Position numbers and translations under genes: made by a program. DNA of 7,094 bases, from NCBI GenBank assembly GCA_964459065.1, contig CAYWMN010000200.1, positions 1-7,094 on the forward strand. The letters are read 5' to 3'. The DNA comes from JAMCXS01 sp964459065 (GTDB taxonomy: Bacteria > Acidobacteriota > Terriglobia > UBA7540). Below the pieces are notes generated by a model. It ran no database searches. It saw nothing but the letters and a program-made list of their open reading frames with translations, and was not told where the DNA came from. Positions 1 through 7,082 of the stretch are shown here, piece after piece; positions within the stretch are counted from its first letter, which is position 1; each line of letters starts with the position of its first letter.

Positions 1-251
1 GACGTGGTGCTCGAAAGCTCAAAAAAGAATAATCGCAGCATTCAAAAAATGCGACCTCTCAACAAATCAATTAGTTGTTTTTATCTGAATCCTCATATTC
101 CTGAAAAAAGCGGCCTTAGCAAATGACTTACTTTTCGAGAATTAAAATAGGTGTGCCCCTTAAACCTACATGCTCGATTGATAGTTTGATTATTAAAGGA
201 GAAAAAGGTACCAGAAAAATTAGGAACAGAAATAGGAATCGGTTGTTAAGT

Positions 252-1664
252 TTAATTGTCATTGAGATTGCTTATCTTATCCAAGCAGGCCGTCAGAGTT
301 TTTGTCAAAATTTTCCTATCATAATTTGATATTTTAAAATCTGCGTTTACTCTAACCTCGCCCTTATTTTGTTCAAAAGCCGCCTTTACGGCCTTTCGTA
401 TCTCTTCGCTATCATCCGGTGAGGCAAAAAATACTTTCCCATATTTCTCCAAAAGGCTTCGACTTGCCCCTAGAGGTAAAATGCCAAGTATGGTCTTTTT
501 GCAACCCATGTATTCATATATCTTGCCGCGCACATAATGCGTGCCGTCATCATTTGGATCAAAGACCAAAAGGAGATTGGAGCAAATTTCAAGCTTTAGC
601 GCATCCTTGTGAGACAGATACCCTGGCAATTCTACAATATCTGTAAGTCCTATCTCCTCAATTTTTCGCTTTATTTCCCAATGCACATGACCGGCCAGCA
701 CTATCCGGCAGTTTTGAGGCGAAAGCCCGCCGTAAAGAACCAGTTTTTGAAATGCATCCAACATGCTGTCAGGAGTAAAACCACTGATAGTATGGCGAAA
801 AAAAGAACCAATATGGCTAATAAGAAACAAATTGTCATATTTCAACCATGGGTTATTTTCCCCCAGCTCATCATTTGTTTCCCTGATTTCATCTGCATCA
901 AACCCATTGGTGATTGTTTGCATTTTGTGGTCAAACTGTGGATATAATTTTCTATAACTCTTTTCCGCCTCAGGAGTGTTTAAAATGATAGCATCAGCCC
1001 TGTTAAAGACCATCCGTTCCAATCTTCTCTCTAAAGCAAGCCTCCATTTTACAGTTTTCAGCAAGAGATTTAACGGCTCAAATGTCCAGGGGTCGCGCAA
1101 ATCAGCAACCCAAGGCTTTTTTGTTATCCATTTAAGTATTAATGCCAGCACATGCGAAGATTCAGGCGGCGAAGAGGAATATATGGCATCAATCCTGCCG
1201 CTCAAGATAAGATACAAAGCAGGCCAAAATGCAAATAAACCCCAACCTATTTGAACGTCAGGAATAAAAAGCATTTTTTTCATCCATTTTTTAACGCAAC
1301 TAAATAATCCAACCTGTCGAACATCCTCAAATGAGACTCCAGATTTTTTTCTACGTTGAACTATAGATCGTGCTACTTTATTCAGAGTTTGAATTTCCGG
1401 TGTACGAATAATTGTTTCTGTCCCATTTATAGGAACGCTGCCATAAAAATTTGTAGTGAGAATCATAGGGCGCCACCCAAATTTCGGTAGATACTTAGCA
1501 AATTTACGGCTTCTTTCAATGCCCCCATTCTGAGCAGGGGGATAATGGTAGCATATCATTAGAATCCTTTTGCGCTTTCTTTCATGGTGCTTTGCTTGTT
1601 TCACTGTCAGGTTCCTATTATTCAATTGATTTGCAGAATATCTGTTATGTCTGTTGGCTTGCAT
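252..1664 (-). CDS. Glycosyltransferase, GT-B fold, family 4-like
   Basis: A glycosyltransferase of about 470 residues. Numbered from the first in-frame start (TTG, 1671-1673), the N-terminal core is RILMICYHYPPAQNGG (36-51), then IERSRKFAKYLPKFGWRPMILT (52-73) and VADLRDPWTFEP (189-200). The donor half has ITNGFDADEI (254-263), HIGSFF (287-292), RIVLAGHV (323-330), IVELPGYLSHKDAL (346-359) and VRGKIYEYMGCKKTILG (381-397), where Glu387 matches the second Glu of the GT4 motif. It probably extends a lipid-linked glycan in the cytosol; donor and linkage are unknown. The start is uncertain. The coordinates use the ATG at 1662-1664; TTG 1671-1673 is 9 bases upstream with only a distant AGGTG. Both add about 35 basic, low-complexity residues before beta-1. 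Met39 (1557-1559) has AAGGA nearby but would remove half of beta-1. It follows the methyltransferase by about 20 bases and is the last gene supported in the window. Confidence 0.9.
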   Translation of the reverse strand: MQANRHNRYSANQLNNRNLTVKQAKHHERKRKRILMICYHYPPAQNGGIERSRKFAKYLPKFGWRPMILTTNFYGSVPINGTETIIRTPEIQTLNKVARSIVQRRKKSGVSFEDVRQVGLFSCVKKWMKKMLFIPDVQIGWGLFAFWPALYLILSGRIDAIYSSSPPESSHVLALILKWITKKPWVADLRDPWTFEPLNLLLKTVKWRLALERRLERMVFNRADAIILNTPEAEKSYRKLYPQFDHKMQTITNGFDADEIRETNDELGENNPWLKYDNLFLISHIGSFFRHTISGFTPDSMLDAFQKLVLYGGLSPQNCRIVLAGHVHWEIKRKIEEIGLTDIVELPGYLSHKDALKLEICSNLLLVFDPNDDGTHYVRGKIYEYMGCKKTILGILPLGASRSLLEKYGKVFFASPDDSEEIRKAVKAAFEQNKGEVRVNADFKISNYDRKILTKTLTACLDKISNLNDN

Positions 1665-1684
1665 TGTTTTCAATCAGTGGCAAT

Positions 1685-2458
1685 TCACCTGTGCATGTTT
1701 TCTCTCTTTCGCACCAACACCACCTCATCCTCCACTACCACTGAAATACGCTTCAAATCATCAGCTCCAAATAAACCAGTTGAGATACTCAGTATATCAA
1801 AGCCCGCCTTTTTGAGACGCTCGGCAAAATCCCTGCCATAATAGCGCACATGGTCTTCCTGGCCATAAAGGCGGAGTCTTTCTTTTGGATCAGTGACAGA
1901 CAAGTCTTCCTGCGTAATGTCCCCCTTTATCGGAACCTGAATGCTTGCCCAGCCACCCGGTTTTAATACCCGGTAAAGTTCCTTCATTGCTTTTTTGTCA
2001 TCCTGGATATGTTCCAAAACATGATTGCAGACAATCGCATTAAAAGAATTGTCATCAAACGTCATGGCTGTTAAATCCATTGCCATCATCGCCTTTTTGC
2101 CGTCCAGATCTATTGACAGGTAATCGTATTCTTGTCTGAACTTTTCAGCAAGGCAAGGTTCCGGTGCTACATGCAATAATCTGCCCCCCCGCTGAATCAG
2201 GCTTTTATCCTGCAAATCATAAAGGACAATCCAGAGCAGGCGATGTCTTTCAAGGGAACCGCAGCCAGGACAACGAGCATTTAGCCGGGGATTGACCCCG
2301 AATTTAAAAAACTTGCGAAAGCCTCTTTCGCACACCGGGCAGTAAAAACGACTGCCTCGCAGAGTTAAAATCTGCGCTTTTTTGATAAGCGATTTTACAG
2401 GTTGCGGCAGAATTTGTCTTAAAATATTTTTTACTTTATCGAATGCGTTCTTATTCAT
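1685..2458 (-). CDS. SAM-dependent methyltransferase with N-terminal zinc ribbon
   Basis: A 257-residue protein in two parts. Residues 40-66 hold two CxxC pairs (Cys40/Cys43 and Cys63/Cys66), a probable zinc ribbon, in FYCPVC and ARCPGCGSLERHR (61-73). Residues about 92-225 form a class I methyltransferase domain. Motif I is degenerate, LLHVAPEPCL (94-103), without the usual GxGxG; later motifs are clear: YLSIDLD (113-119), AIVCNHVLEHI (141-151) and LYRVLKPGGWASIQVP (161-176), then SVTDPKERLRLYGQ (187-200) and HVRYYGRDF (203-211). This layout recurs in zinc-ribbon methyltransferases of glycan clusters, where glycan or sugar methylation is the likely but unproven role. The ATG at 2456-2458 overlaps the end of the previous gene by 8 bases, with a weak AAGGG 12 bases upstream, so translation is probably coupled. 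GC is higher than in the preceding gene (sampled lines about 35-52%). Confidence 0.92.
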   Translation of the reverse strand: MNKNAFDKVKNILRQILPQPVKSLIKKAQILTLRGSRFYCPVCERGFRKFFKFGVNPRLNARCPGCGSLERHRLLWIVLYDLQDKSLIQRGGRLLHVAPEPCLAEKFRQEYDYLSIDLDGKKAMMAMDLTAMTFDDNSFNAIVCNHVLEHIQDDKKAMKELYRVLKPGGWASIQVPIKGDITQEDLSVTDPKERLRLYGQEDHVRYYGRDFAERLKKAGFDILSISTGLFGADDLKRISVVVEDEVVLVRKRENMHR

Positions 2459-3593
2459 ATTTTTTAAACACCCTTAATAATATTTCTTCCATTACATCCC
2501 AGCAATATTTTTCTATACACTTTTGTCTTGCTTTATTACCCACCTCTTCGGCCTCTTCGGGATTATTTAAAACGTATTGAATTTTCTCTGCCAATTGCTC
2601 TGGATTTTCAGGTTCTACAATCCAGCCGCAGCCATCTAAGATTTCAGGTAAATCAGATATATTAGAGGCTATTATAGGTTTTGCCATAGCCATCGCTTCA
2701 AAAACTTTGCCGGGCACTTGCGCAGTAGAAAATAACGTTTTTCTCTGTGGCAACACTATCATATCTGCCATTGATAGTAATTCCGGCATTTTTGAGTGAG
2801 GTTGATATCCACTTACGATAACAGTATTCTGGCTTTTAAAAATCAAATTGTCCACATATAAACTCTCCTTACCTCCACCAACTATCATTAATTTGATATC
2901 ATTTCGATTAATAATATTGATGGCCTCTATTAATTCCTCTAATCCCTTATGTGGTATCGGTGTTCCACAAAACATTATTATTTTTTCTTCCTTGAAATTC
3001 CATTGTGTTCTATTTTTCTTTTTATCAAACATGGCGGGATCAAAAAAAGAAACATCTGCACCATGCGGTAATTTTATACCACCAAAGCGATTTTGTAAAA
3101 ATTTCGAAACAACAGTAATGTCATTTGCTTTTTTTGTTTGTGTCTCCATTAACGCATTGTACAAACCATTACTTGGTTCATAAAATCTTTTTAAGCTTAT
3201 TAATATATTCTTTAAAATATCTTCATGAAAGTGCGCTGCATCCCAATCTTCTATATCTAATATAAGTGGAATTTGTTTTCTTCGCTTAGATAAAAGACCA
3301 ACTCCTAGGCTAGTATACATTGGTTTGAATGCATAAATTATGTCTCCCGTTACAACATCAGCAATTCCGTTAATTCCAAATATTCTTTTTTTGATTTTCT
3401 TTAATTTCGAACCTTCACAGTATGCTCTGACTGGTTTGTAATCAAATTCGTCTTGATATGGTTTAAATATCTCTTTACCGAATACTGGCCCTATAACCTC
3501 TATTTGATAATGTCGTTCTAAGACTTTTGCAATAGGATAAGTCCGAACCAAAGAATTGCTGGATAAATCATGAACGAGAATTGATATTTTCAT
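2451..3593 (-). CDS. Glycosyltransferase, GT-B fold, family 4 type
   Basis: A 380-residue retaining-type glycosyltransferase that probably adds a sugar from a nucleotide donor to a lipid-linked glycan at the cytosolic face of the membrane. The N-terminal acceptor half begins MKISILVHD and contains ILDIEDWD (111-118). The C-terminal donor half has FCGTPIPHKGLEELIEAI (208-225), LMIVGGG (235-241), MADMIVLPQ (275-283) and VPGKVFEAMAMAKPIIAS (293-310), then the closing WIVEPENPEQLAEKI (324-338). In the GT4 E-x7-E motif the second Glu is Glu299, while the position of the first is Ala291. Some GT4 subgroups with a PGK-F-EAMA motif lack this first Glu. The ribosome site is weak (GAGA, overlapping the epimerase stop), so coupling to the gene before it is likely. 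Its last 8 bases overlap the next methyltransferase. GC is low: hand-counted 60-base lines run about 25-38%. Linkage and sugar specificity are unknown. Confidence 0.92.
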   Translation of the reverse strand: MKISILVHDLSSNSLVRTYPIAKVLERHYQIEVIGPVFGKEIFKPYQDEFDYKPVRAYCEGSKLKKIKKRIFGINGIADVVTGDIIYAFKPMYTSLGVGLLSKRRKQIPLILDIEDWDAAHFHEDILKNILISLKRFYEPSNGLYNALMETQTKKANDITVVSKFLQNRFGGIKLPHGADVSFFDPAMFDKKKNRTQWNFKEEKIIMFCGTPIPHKGLEELIEAINIINRNDIKLMIVGGGKESLYVDNLIFKSQNTVIVSGYQPHSKMPELLSMADMIVLPQRKTLFSTAQVPGKVFEAMAMAKPIIASNISDLPEILDGCGWIVEPENPEQLAEKIQYVLNNPEEAEEVGNKARQKCIEKYCWDVMEEILLRVFKKYE

Positions 3594-3605
3594 TGCGGCT
3601 ATTCT

Positions 3606-4625
3606 CTACCATTTCTTATATTCAAAATCTTTAGCCCATGAATCTGGCATGTTTTGGAAAATTTCAATATTTTTAAATTTATTACTTTTACGTGCACCTT
3701 TGGTTTTAACCCAATCAGCCATTCTCTGTATTCCTTCCTCTAAATCTACATTTATTTGATAATCGCTGAAGTATTTTTTACTCTTGGTATGATCTGAGAA
3801 CGCATGCTTTACTTCATTCCTTTCTTCCAGATAGTGGATTTCGAGCTTTTCCCCCATTTGTTCTGCCACAACCTGTGCCAACGTGTTTACTGAATATGGT
3901 TGATCAGCACCAATATTAAATGTTTCATTATAACATTTTTCCATAAATCCAGAATGTGCAATTGGCAGTGCAACATCATCTATATAGCTGAAAGCCCTTG
4001 TTTGCTTTCCATCCCCAAAGATAGTCAACGGTTGCTTGTTCATCAGCTGATTCATGAATATTCCTATGACATTGCGGTATCGGTCTCCAATATTTTGACG
4101 CTCTCCATATACATTATGGGGCCGGAAAATGATGTAATTTAATCCAAACATCTCATGCGAAATCTTCAACTCTTGCTCCACTGCGTACTTGGCAATACCA
4201 TACGAATCTTCTGGTTCTGGCCTAATATTTTCCAAAAAAGGTGTTTGACCTGATCCGTAAACAGCAATTGAAGATGTGAAAACAAAGCATTTTACACTAT
4301 GATTCACAGCCATATTTATCAGATTGACACTTCCGATTAGATTGTTATTATAGTTGAATCTTTTTATAAAATGACTTAGCCCTTCAGCAGCATAAGCCGC
4401 AAGGTGATAGATATGAGTTATACTATTTTGCTCAAAAACATTTTCTATTAACTCTACGTTTAATATGCTCCCTTCAACAAACTCGACATTGTCAGGCACA
4501 TTGTCGCGGAAGCCACCACTTAAATCATCAATAACAATAACTTTCTTTTGTTGTTTAATTAGATGTTCCGCAATATGACTCCCCATAAAACCAGCTCCAC
4601 CTGTAACAAGAACTTTATCTAACAT
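3606..4625 (-). CDS. NAD-dependent epimerase/dehydratase, extended SDR (GalE-like)
   Basis: A 339-residue extended short-chain dehydrogenase, the usual length for sugar-nucleotide epimerases. The N-terminal Rossmann motif is TGGAGFMGSH (residues 8-17; Gly9, Gly12, Gly15), with Asp33 at the end of beta-2 as the likely NAD ribose contact. HLAAYAAEG (74-82) follows, then FTSSIAVYG (116-124). The catalytic pair is Tyr142 and Lys146 in SYGIAK, with Ser118/Ser119 as the likely third member. RPHNVYGERQN (168-178) and GDGKQTRAFSYIDDVA (204-219) are typical of the UDP-glucose 4-epimerase/dehydratase group. It probably interconverts nucleotide-activated sugars in the cytosol and so feeds the glycosyltransferases encoded next to it. 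The exact substrate (UDP-Glc/Gal, uronic acid or N-acetyl forms) cannot be assigned, so no symbol is given. The ATG at 4623-4625 is backed by a strong ribosome site. The C-terminal tail (about 310-339) is lysine-rich. It ends 12 bases before the next gene. Confidence 0.93.
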   Translation of the reverse strand: MLDKVLVTGGAGFMGSHIAEHLIKQQKKVIVIDDLSGGFRDNVPDNVEFVEGSILNVELIENVFEQNSITHIYHLAAYAAEGLSHFIKRFNYNNNLIGSVNLINMAVNHSVKCFVFTSSIAVYGSGQTPFLENIRPEPEDSYGIAKYAVEQELKISHEMFGLNYIIFRPHNVYGERQNIGDRYRNVIGIFMNQLMNKQPLTIFGDGKQTRAFSYIDDVALPIAHSGFMEKCYNETFNIGADQPYSVNTLAQVVAEQMGEKLEIHYLEERNEVKHAFSDHTKSKKYFSDYQINVDLEEGIQRMADWVKTKGARKSNKFKNIEIFQNMPDSWAKDFEYKKW

Positions 4626-4633
4626 TATCGATA

Positions 4634-4641
4634 CTCCTTTT
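4634..4641 (-). promoter_or_regulatory. Ribosome binding site of the epimerase
   Basis: The minus strand reads AAAAGGAG with an 8-base spacer to the ATG at 4623-4625. It is the best Shine-Dalgarno match in the window and fixes the epimerase start. It lies in the 70-base gap after the broken methyltransferase, the longest gap inside the gene run, so the epimerase has its own strong initiation site and does not depend on translation of the gene before it. Confidence 0.7.
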
Positions 4642-4695
4642 CATTTCAATTTATTTTACACACTCTATGCGTAAGCATGGTTCAACCTTCCTGTA

Positions 4696-5367
4696 CTAAT
4701 ATTTTGAGGCATTCTTCCGAGCAACTATCAAATATTGAAATGTAAGGAAATCTTTGCAAGGATAAAAAGCAAAATATTTAGAGAGCCTATTAAGTTCATG
4801 AGGTTCCTCAATAAATCGACAATTTCTCTCAATTGTTTCGATGCTCAGATGTGCATATTGAAACAATTCTCTAATATTTCTAAGAGTGAAAAATCTTAAA
4901 TGTGTTCGATCATGAATCCCTCTTTCCCGATATGGCCAATATCCCTTGAAAAGAAAATTGGTTATAGTAGTGTAATGCCTTACATTCGGAACACTTGCGA
5001 TTACAACACCTTGGTTATCCAGAAAACTCGTGGTACTCTTTAATACATCCCAAGGGTTTTCAGGTGTTCCAATATGTCCGCAAAAATTATACAATCAAAA
5101 TAATTAGGAGGTAAGGAACCGCCAAGTTAATGTTTTCAATATCCCCTATATCACTTTGTCTAATTTCTTCTGAACAACTTCAGCCATTTGTTCATCAAAT
5201 TCAATACCTATAACTTCGACATTATTATTTCTCTGTTCTATCTGCTCACCAAGCGCACCCGTACCGCAACCGATATCTAAGACTTTGCTCATATAATCAG
5301 GAATCAGAGGTAAAATATCATTTCTTGCTCCGATGTACGACGGATTAAAATTATTTACTATGATCAT
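4696..5367 (-). pseudogene. Class I SAM-dependent methyltransferase, frameshifted
   Basis: A UbiG-like class I methyltransferase split by frame errors. The intact N-terminal 73 codons contain the SAM-binding motif I VLDIGCGTGALG (residues 29-40) and the acidic end of beta-2 (VIGIEFD, about 52-58), then stop at TAG 5146-5148. The C-terminal part (up to 5094, ending at TAG 4696-4698) carries VVIASVPNVRHYTTI and RGIHDRTHLRFFT, typical of the family. Between them, the other two frames read GDIENINLAVPY, then NYFDCIIFADILEHL, the expected motif II/III region. Three single-base deletions, near 5147-5150, 5110-5111 and 5061, explain this; adding them back gives about 224 residues. The net loss of 3 bases returns the C-terminal part to the starting frame. 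As written no functional product is expected, because motif I is cut off from the rest. The start is firm: AAAGGAG lies 10 bases upstream and the ATG overlaps the flippase stop. The likely role of an intact copy is sugar or glycan methylation. Real pseudogene and sequence error cannot be separated here. Confidence 0.8.
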
Positions 5368-6878
5368 CCCGATACTGCTCCTTTAAATAATTTCATGAGG
5401 TTATGCTTTAAGCCATATTTGAAAGCCTTATCCATCATATATATTACAATAAGATATAAACCGAATCCAAGGAGCGAAGAGAGTAAAAAACTAATCAACC
5501 CTCTATTACCCCAATTTTTCAAAAAGGCCATAGCAATACATGCAATGGTACTTCCCACTAATGGAGGAAGCAAAAAACTTATGAAATAGCCCAATCTATA
5601 ATGCATATATGATATTAACTTTTGAGTTAGATAAATTAAAACCAAGATATTCGGTATAATTACTGCGAGAGAAGTCCCAGTTATCCCCCATTTAATGGTC
5701 ATGGGATAAATTATTGCAATTAATATTAGCAGTTGAAATCCAGCTCCAAATGTAATGATCTTAGGGATACCAATTCCTTGAAAAATAGAACCCATAGTTC
5801 CATTTAGTGCTCTTGTAAGGCCAAATAGACATAACACCTGCATCGCTGGCACCATTGGCATCCATTTTTCACCTAAGAATATCTTTGTAAAATCTGGAGC
5901 TAAAACAAATATCAACCCTGCTACGGGAAATGATAGAAAGGCTGTAAACTGTAAAACCCTCAAATACGCTTCTCTTAGTTTTGGAATATCATTCTGTAAT
6001 TTTGAATAAACTGGAAAAGTTACACGAGAAATTACATGAGTTATCTCTGTGGCCGGCATATTGGATATCCTGTAGGCAAGTTGATAAAAGCCTAATGCTG
6101 TTGCACCAAGGAATTTACCGACAAATGCATCATCGCCTTGAGTTAACAAAAATATTAATATACTTGAGCCCAAAATCCACTTACCAAATCCAAAAAGCTC
6201 CTTTGCTTTTTTCAAATCTCTGCTTAAATGGGGTCTATAAGGATGTATTAAATAACTTGCAAAACATCTTGCTACATTTCCCGCAAGCAATCCAAAGACA
6301 AGCGCCCAGACATTTCTCAAGATTAAAACAGCAGAGATCGCCACGATAAAATCGGCCAATGTTCCCGCTAACTGATATATAAACTCCTTATTAAATTCGA
6401 GTTCCTTCTGGAAATAGATAACGCCAATATTGGTAAAAGCCTGAAGAAGCACTGAGAAGCCAATGACCTGAATTATGGACTTTGCTTCCAGAGTATCAAA
6501 GAAAGATGCAACATACGGCGCGGCAAAATATAAAATCCCAAATAAGACAAGGCCTCTTAATATCAAAACAGTCCATGCGGCATTAAGATAGGATTCTATA
6601 TCTTCTTTCTTTTGAATCAAGGCGGCCTGAAAACCTGTCTGAGAGAATGTCTCAAGGGTTGACATTGTCAGAAGCGCAATGCCCATTAAACCAAAGTCGT
6701 GAGGCGCGAGAATACGTGCAAGAATTACAAGCCTCGCCAGACCGAATATCTGCTGAACTATTCTCAGCAAGAATACCCACATGCCGCCTCTAGCTGTACG
6801 CTGAGAAAGGCTCTTGCCCGGTTTTATCAAATTGTTGAAGATGATAGGGGACGTTGGTGCCTTTGTTGCTTTATTCAT
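5364..6878 (-). CDS. Wzx-type oligosaccharide flippase (MOP superfamily)
   Basis: A 504-residue, very hydrophobic protein with about 12-14 membrane segments spread from residue 33 to residue 483, matching the usual size of polysaccharide flippases. Family-like features are the amphipathic start (LSQRTARGGMWVFLLR, residues 24-39), LARILAPHDFGLMGIALL (53-70) and the TGFQAALIQKK stretch (81-91). These resemble the Wzx/RfbX group of the MOP superfamily, which moves undecaprenyl-linked oligosaccharides from the inner to the outer face of the cytoplasmic membrane. The ATG at 6876-6878 has no clear Shine-Dalgarno sequence. The only nearby alternative, Met33, would remove the conserved amphipathic lead-in, so the longer form is preferred. 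Its stop overlaps the start of the next methyltransferase (ATGA, 5364-5367), which suggests translational coupling. It is the first gene of the run inside the window. The family call is strong; the substrate cannot be read from sequence. Confidence 0.93.
   Translation of the reverse strand: MNKATKAPTSPIIFNNLIKPGKSLSQRTARGGMWVFLLRIVQQIFGLARLVILARILAPHDFGLMGIALLTMSTLETFSQTGFQAALIQKKEDIESYLNAAWTVLILRGLVLFGILYFAAPYVASFFDTLEAKSIIQVIGFSVLLQAFTNIGVIYFQKELEFNKEFIYQLAGTLADFIVAISAVLILRNVWALVFGLLAGNVARCFASYLIHPYRPHLSRDLKKAKELFGFGKWILGSSILIFLLTQGDDAFVGKFLGATALGFYQLAYRISNMPATEITHVISRVTFPVYSKLQNDIPKLREAYLRVLQFTAFLSFPVAGLIFVLAPDFTKIFLGEKWMPMVPAMQVLCLFGLTRALNGTMGSIFQGIGIPKIITFGAGFQLLILIAIIYPMTIKWGITGTSLAVIIPNILVLIYLTQKLISYMHYRLGYFISFLLPPLVGSTIACIAMAFLKNWGNRGLISFLLSSLLGFGLYLIVIYMMDKAFKYGLKHNLMKLFKGAVSG
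5378..5384 (-). promoter_or_regulatory. Ribosome binding site of the broken methyltransferase
   Basis: The minus strand reads AAAGGAG, 10 bases before the ATG at 5365-5367, inside the 3' end of the flippase gene. It supports this start codon, which overlaps the flippase stop as ATGA. A well-kept initiation site is also consistent with a gene that is, or recently was, functional. Confidence 0.6.
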
Positions 6879-6969
6879 ATAACAATATGAAAATATAGTA
6901 TGAATCAGATTGATGAATTATGGGGACAGCCTTTGTCAATGATTCAAGACCTTTGCACAACTCCTCCAA

Positions 6970-6990
6970 AAAGGTTCAAAATGAACCTTT
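6970..6990 (-). terminator. Hairpin with short T run: terminator or leader attenuator
   Basis: An 8-bp perfect inverted repeat, AAAGGTTC and GAACCTTT, around a 5-base loop. On the minus strand it is followed by TT, making a run of five T's (three of them in the stem), and preceded by an A-rich stretch. It could end transcription of a gene beyond the right edge, or act in the leader of the flippase operon. On the plus strand it is followed by CTTTTC, so it could also work weakly that way. Only 3 of the 8 pairs are G-C, so it is a modest terminator at best. Confidence 0.4.
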
Positions 6991-7053
6991 CTTTTCGAAG
7001 TTACGCTTTAAAAATTCATAAAAAATGTTCTTAAAATTTGATTTAATTTATTG

Positions 7054-7082
7054 ATTATACTTGATTATTTAATTGTTTTATG
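7054..7082 (-). promoter_or_regulatory. Possible promoter ahead of the flippase operon
   Basis: The minus strand has a perfect TATAAT -10 box at 7054-7059. The -35 position, with a 17-base spacer, reads CATAAA (7077-7082), a poor match to TTGACA. The region is very AT-rich, so a chance TATAAT is quite possible. If real, it would give a leader of about 170 bases that includes the 6970-6990 hairpin. Confidence 0.22.

Noticed and set aside
1..41. Minus-strand frame starting at ATG 39-41 and open to the left edge (MLRLFFFEL)
   Set aside because: Only 13 codons are visible, and the nearest GAGAGG is 13 bases away. It could be the start of the next gene but cannot be supported.
33..54. Short inverted repeats (TCGCA/TGCGA or GCATT/AATGC) followed by a T-rich stretch on the minus strand
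   Set aside because: Only 5 bp of stem and an interrupted T tract; too weak to call as the operon terminator.
123..329. Plus-strand open frame of 68 codons
   Set aside because: No ribosome site, low-complexity Arg/Asn/Ile-rich product, and it runs antisense into the end of the glycosyltransferase gene.
4696..5094. Second half of the methyltransferase as a separate small gene starting at TTG 5092-5094
   Set aside because: It lacks the SAM-binding motif I, has no ribosome site, and continues the upstream methyltransferase once three missing bases are allowed for.
5061..5150. Programmed ribosomal frameshifting in the methyltransferase
   Set aside because: Three separate shifts with no slippery heptamer would be needed; deletions or sequence errors are far simpler.
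6911..6939. Perfect TTGACA on the minus strand (6934-6939) as a -35 box
   Set aside because: At 16-18 bases spacing there is only TTCATC, TCATCA or CATCAA, so no acceptable -10 box.
6900..7034. Plus-strand open frame of 44 codons (starts MNQIDELWGQ)
   Set aside because: No Shine-Dalgarno sequence, no recognisable family, and it crosses the hairpin at 6970-6990. Most likely chance.
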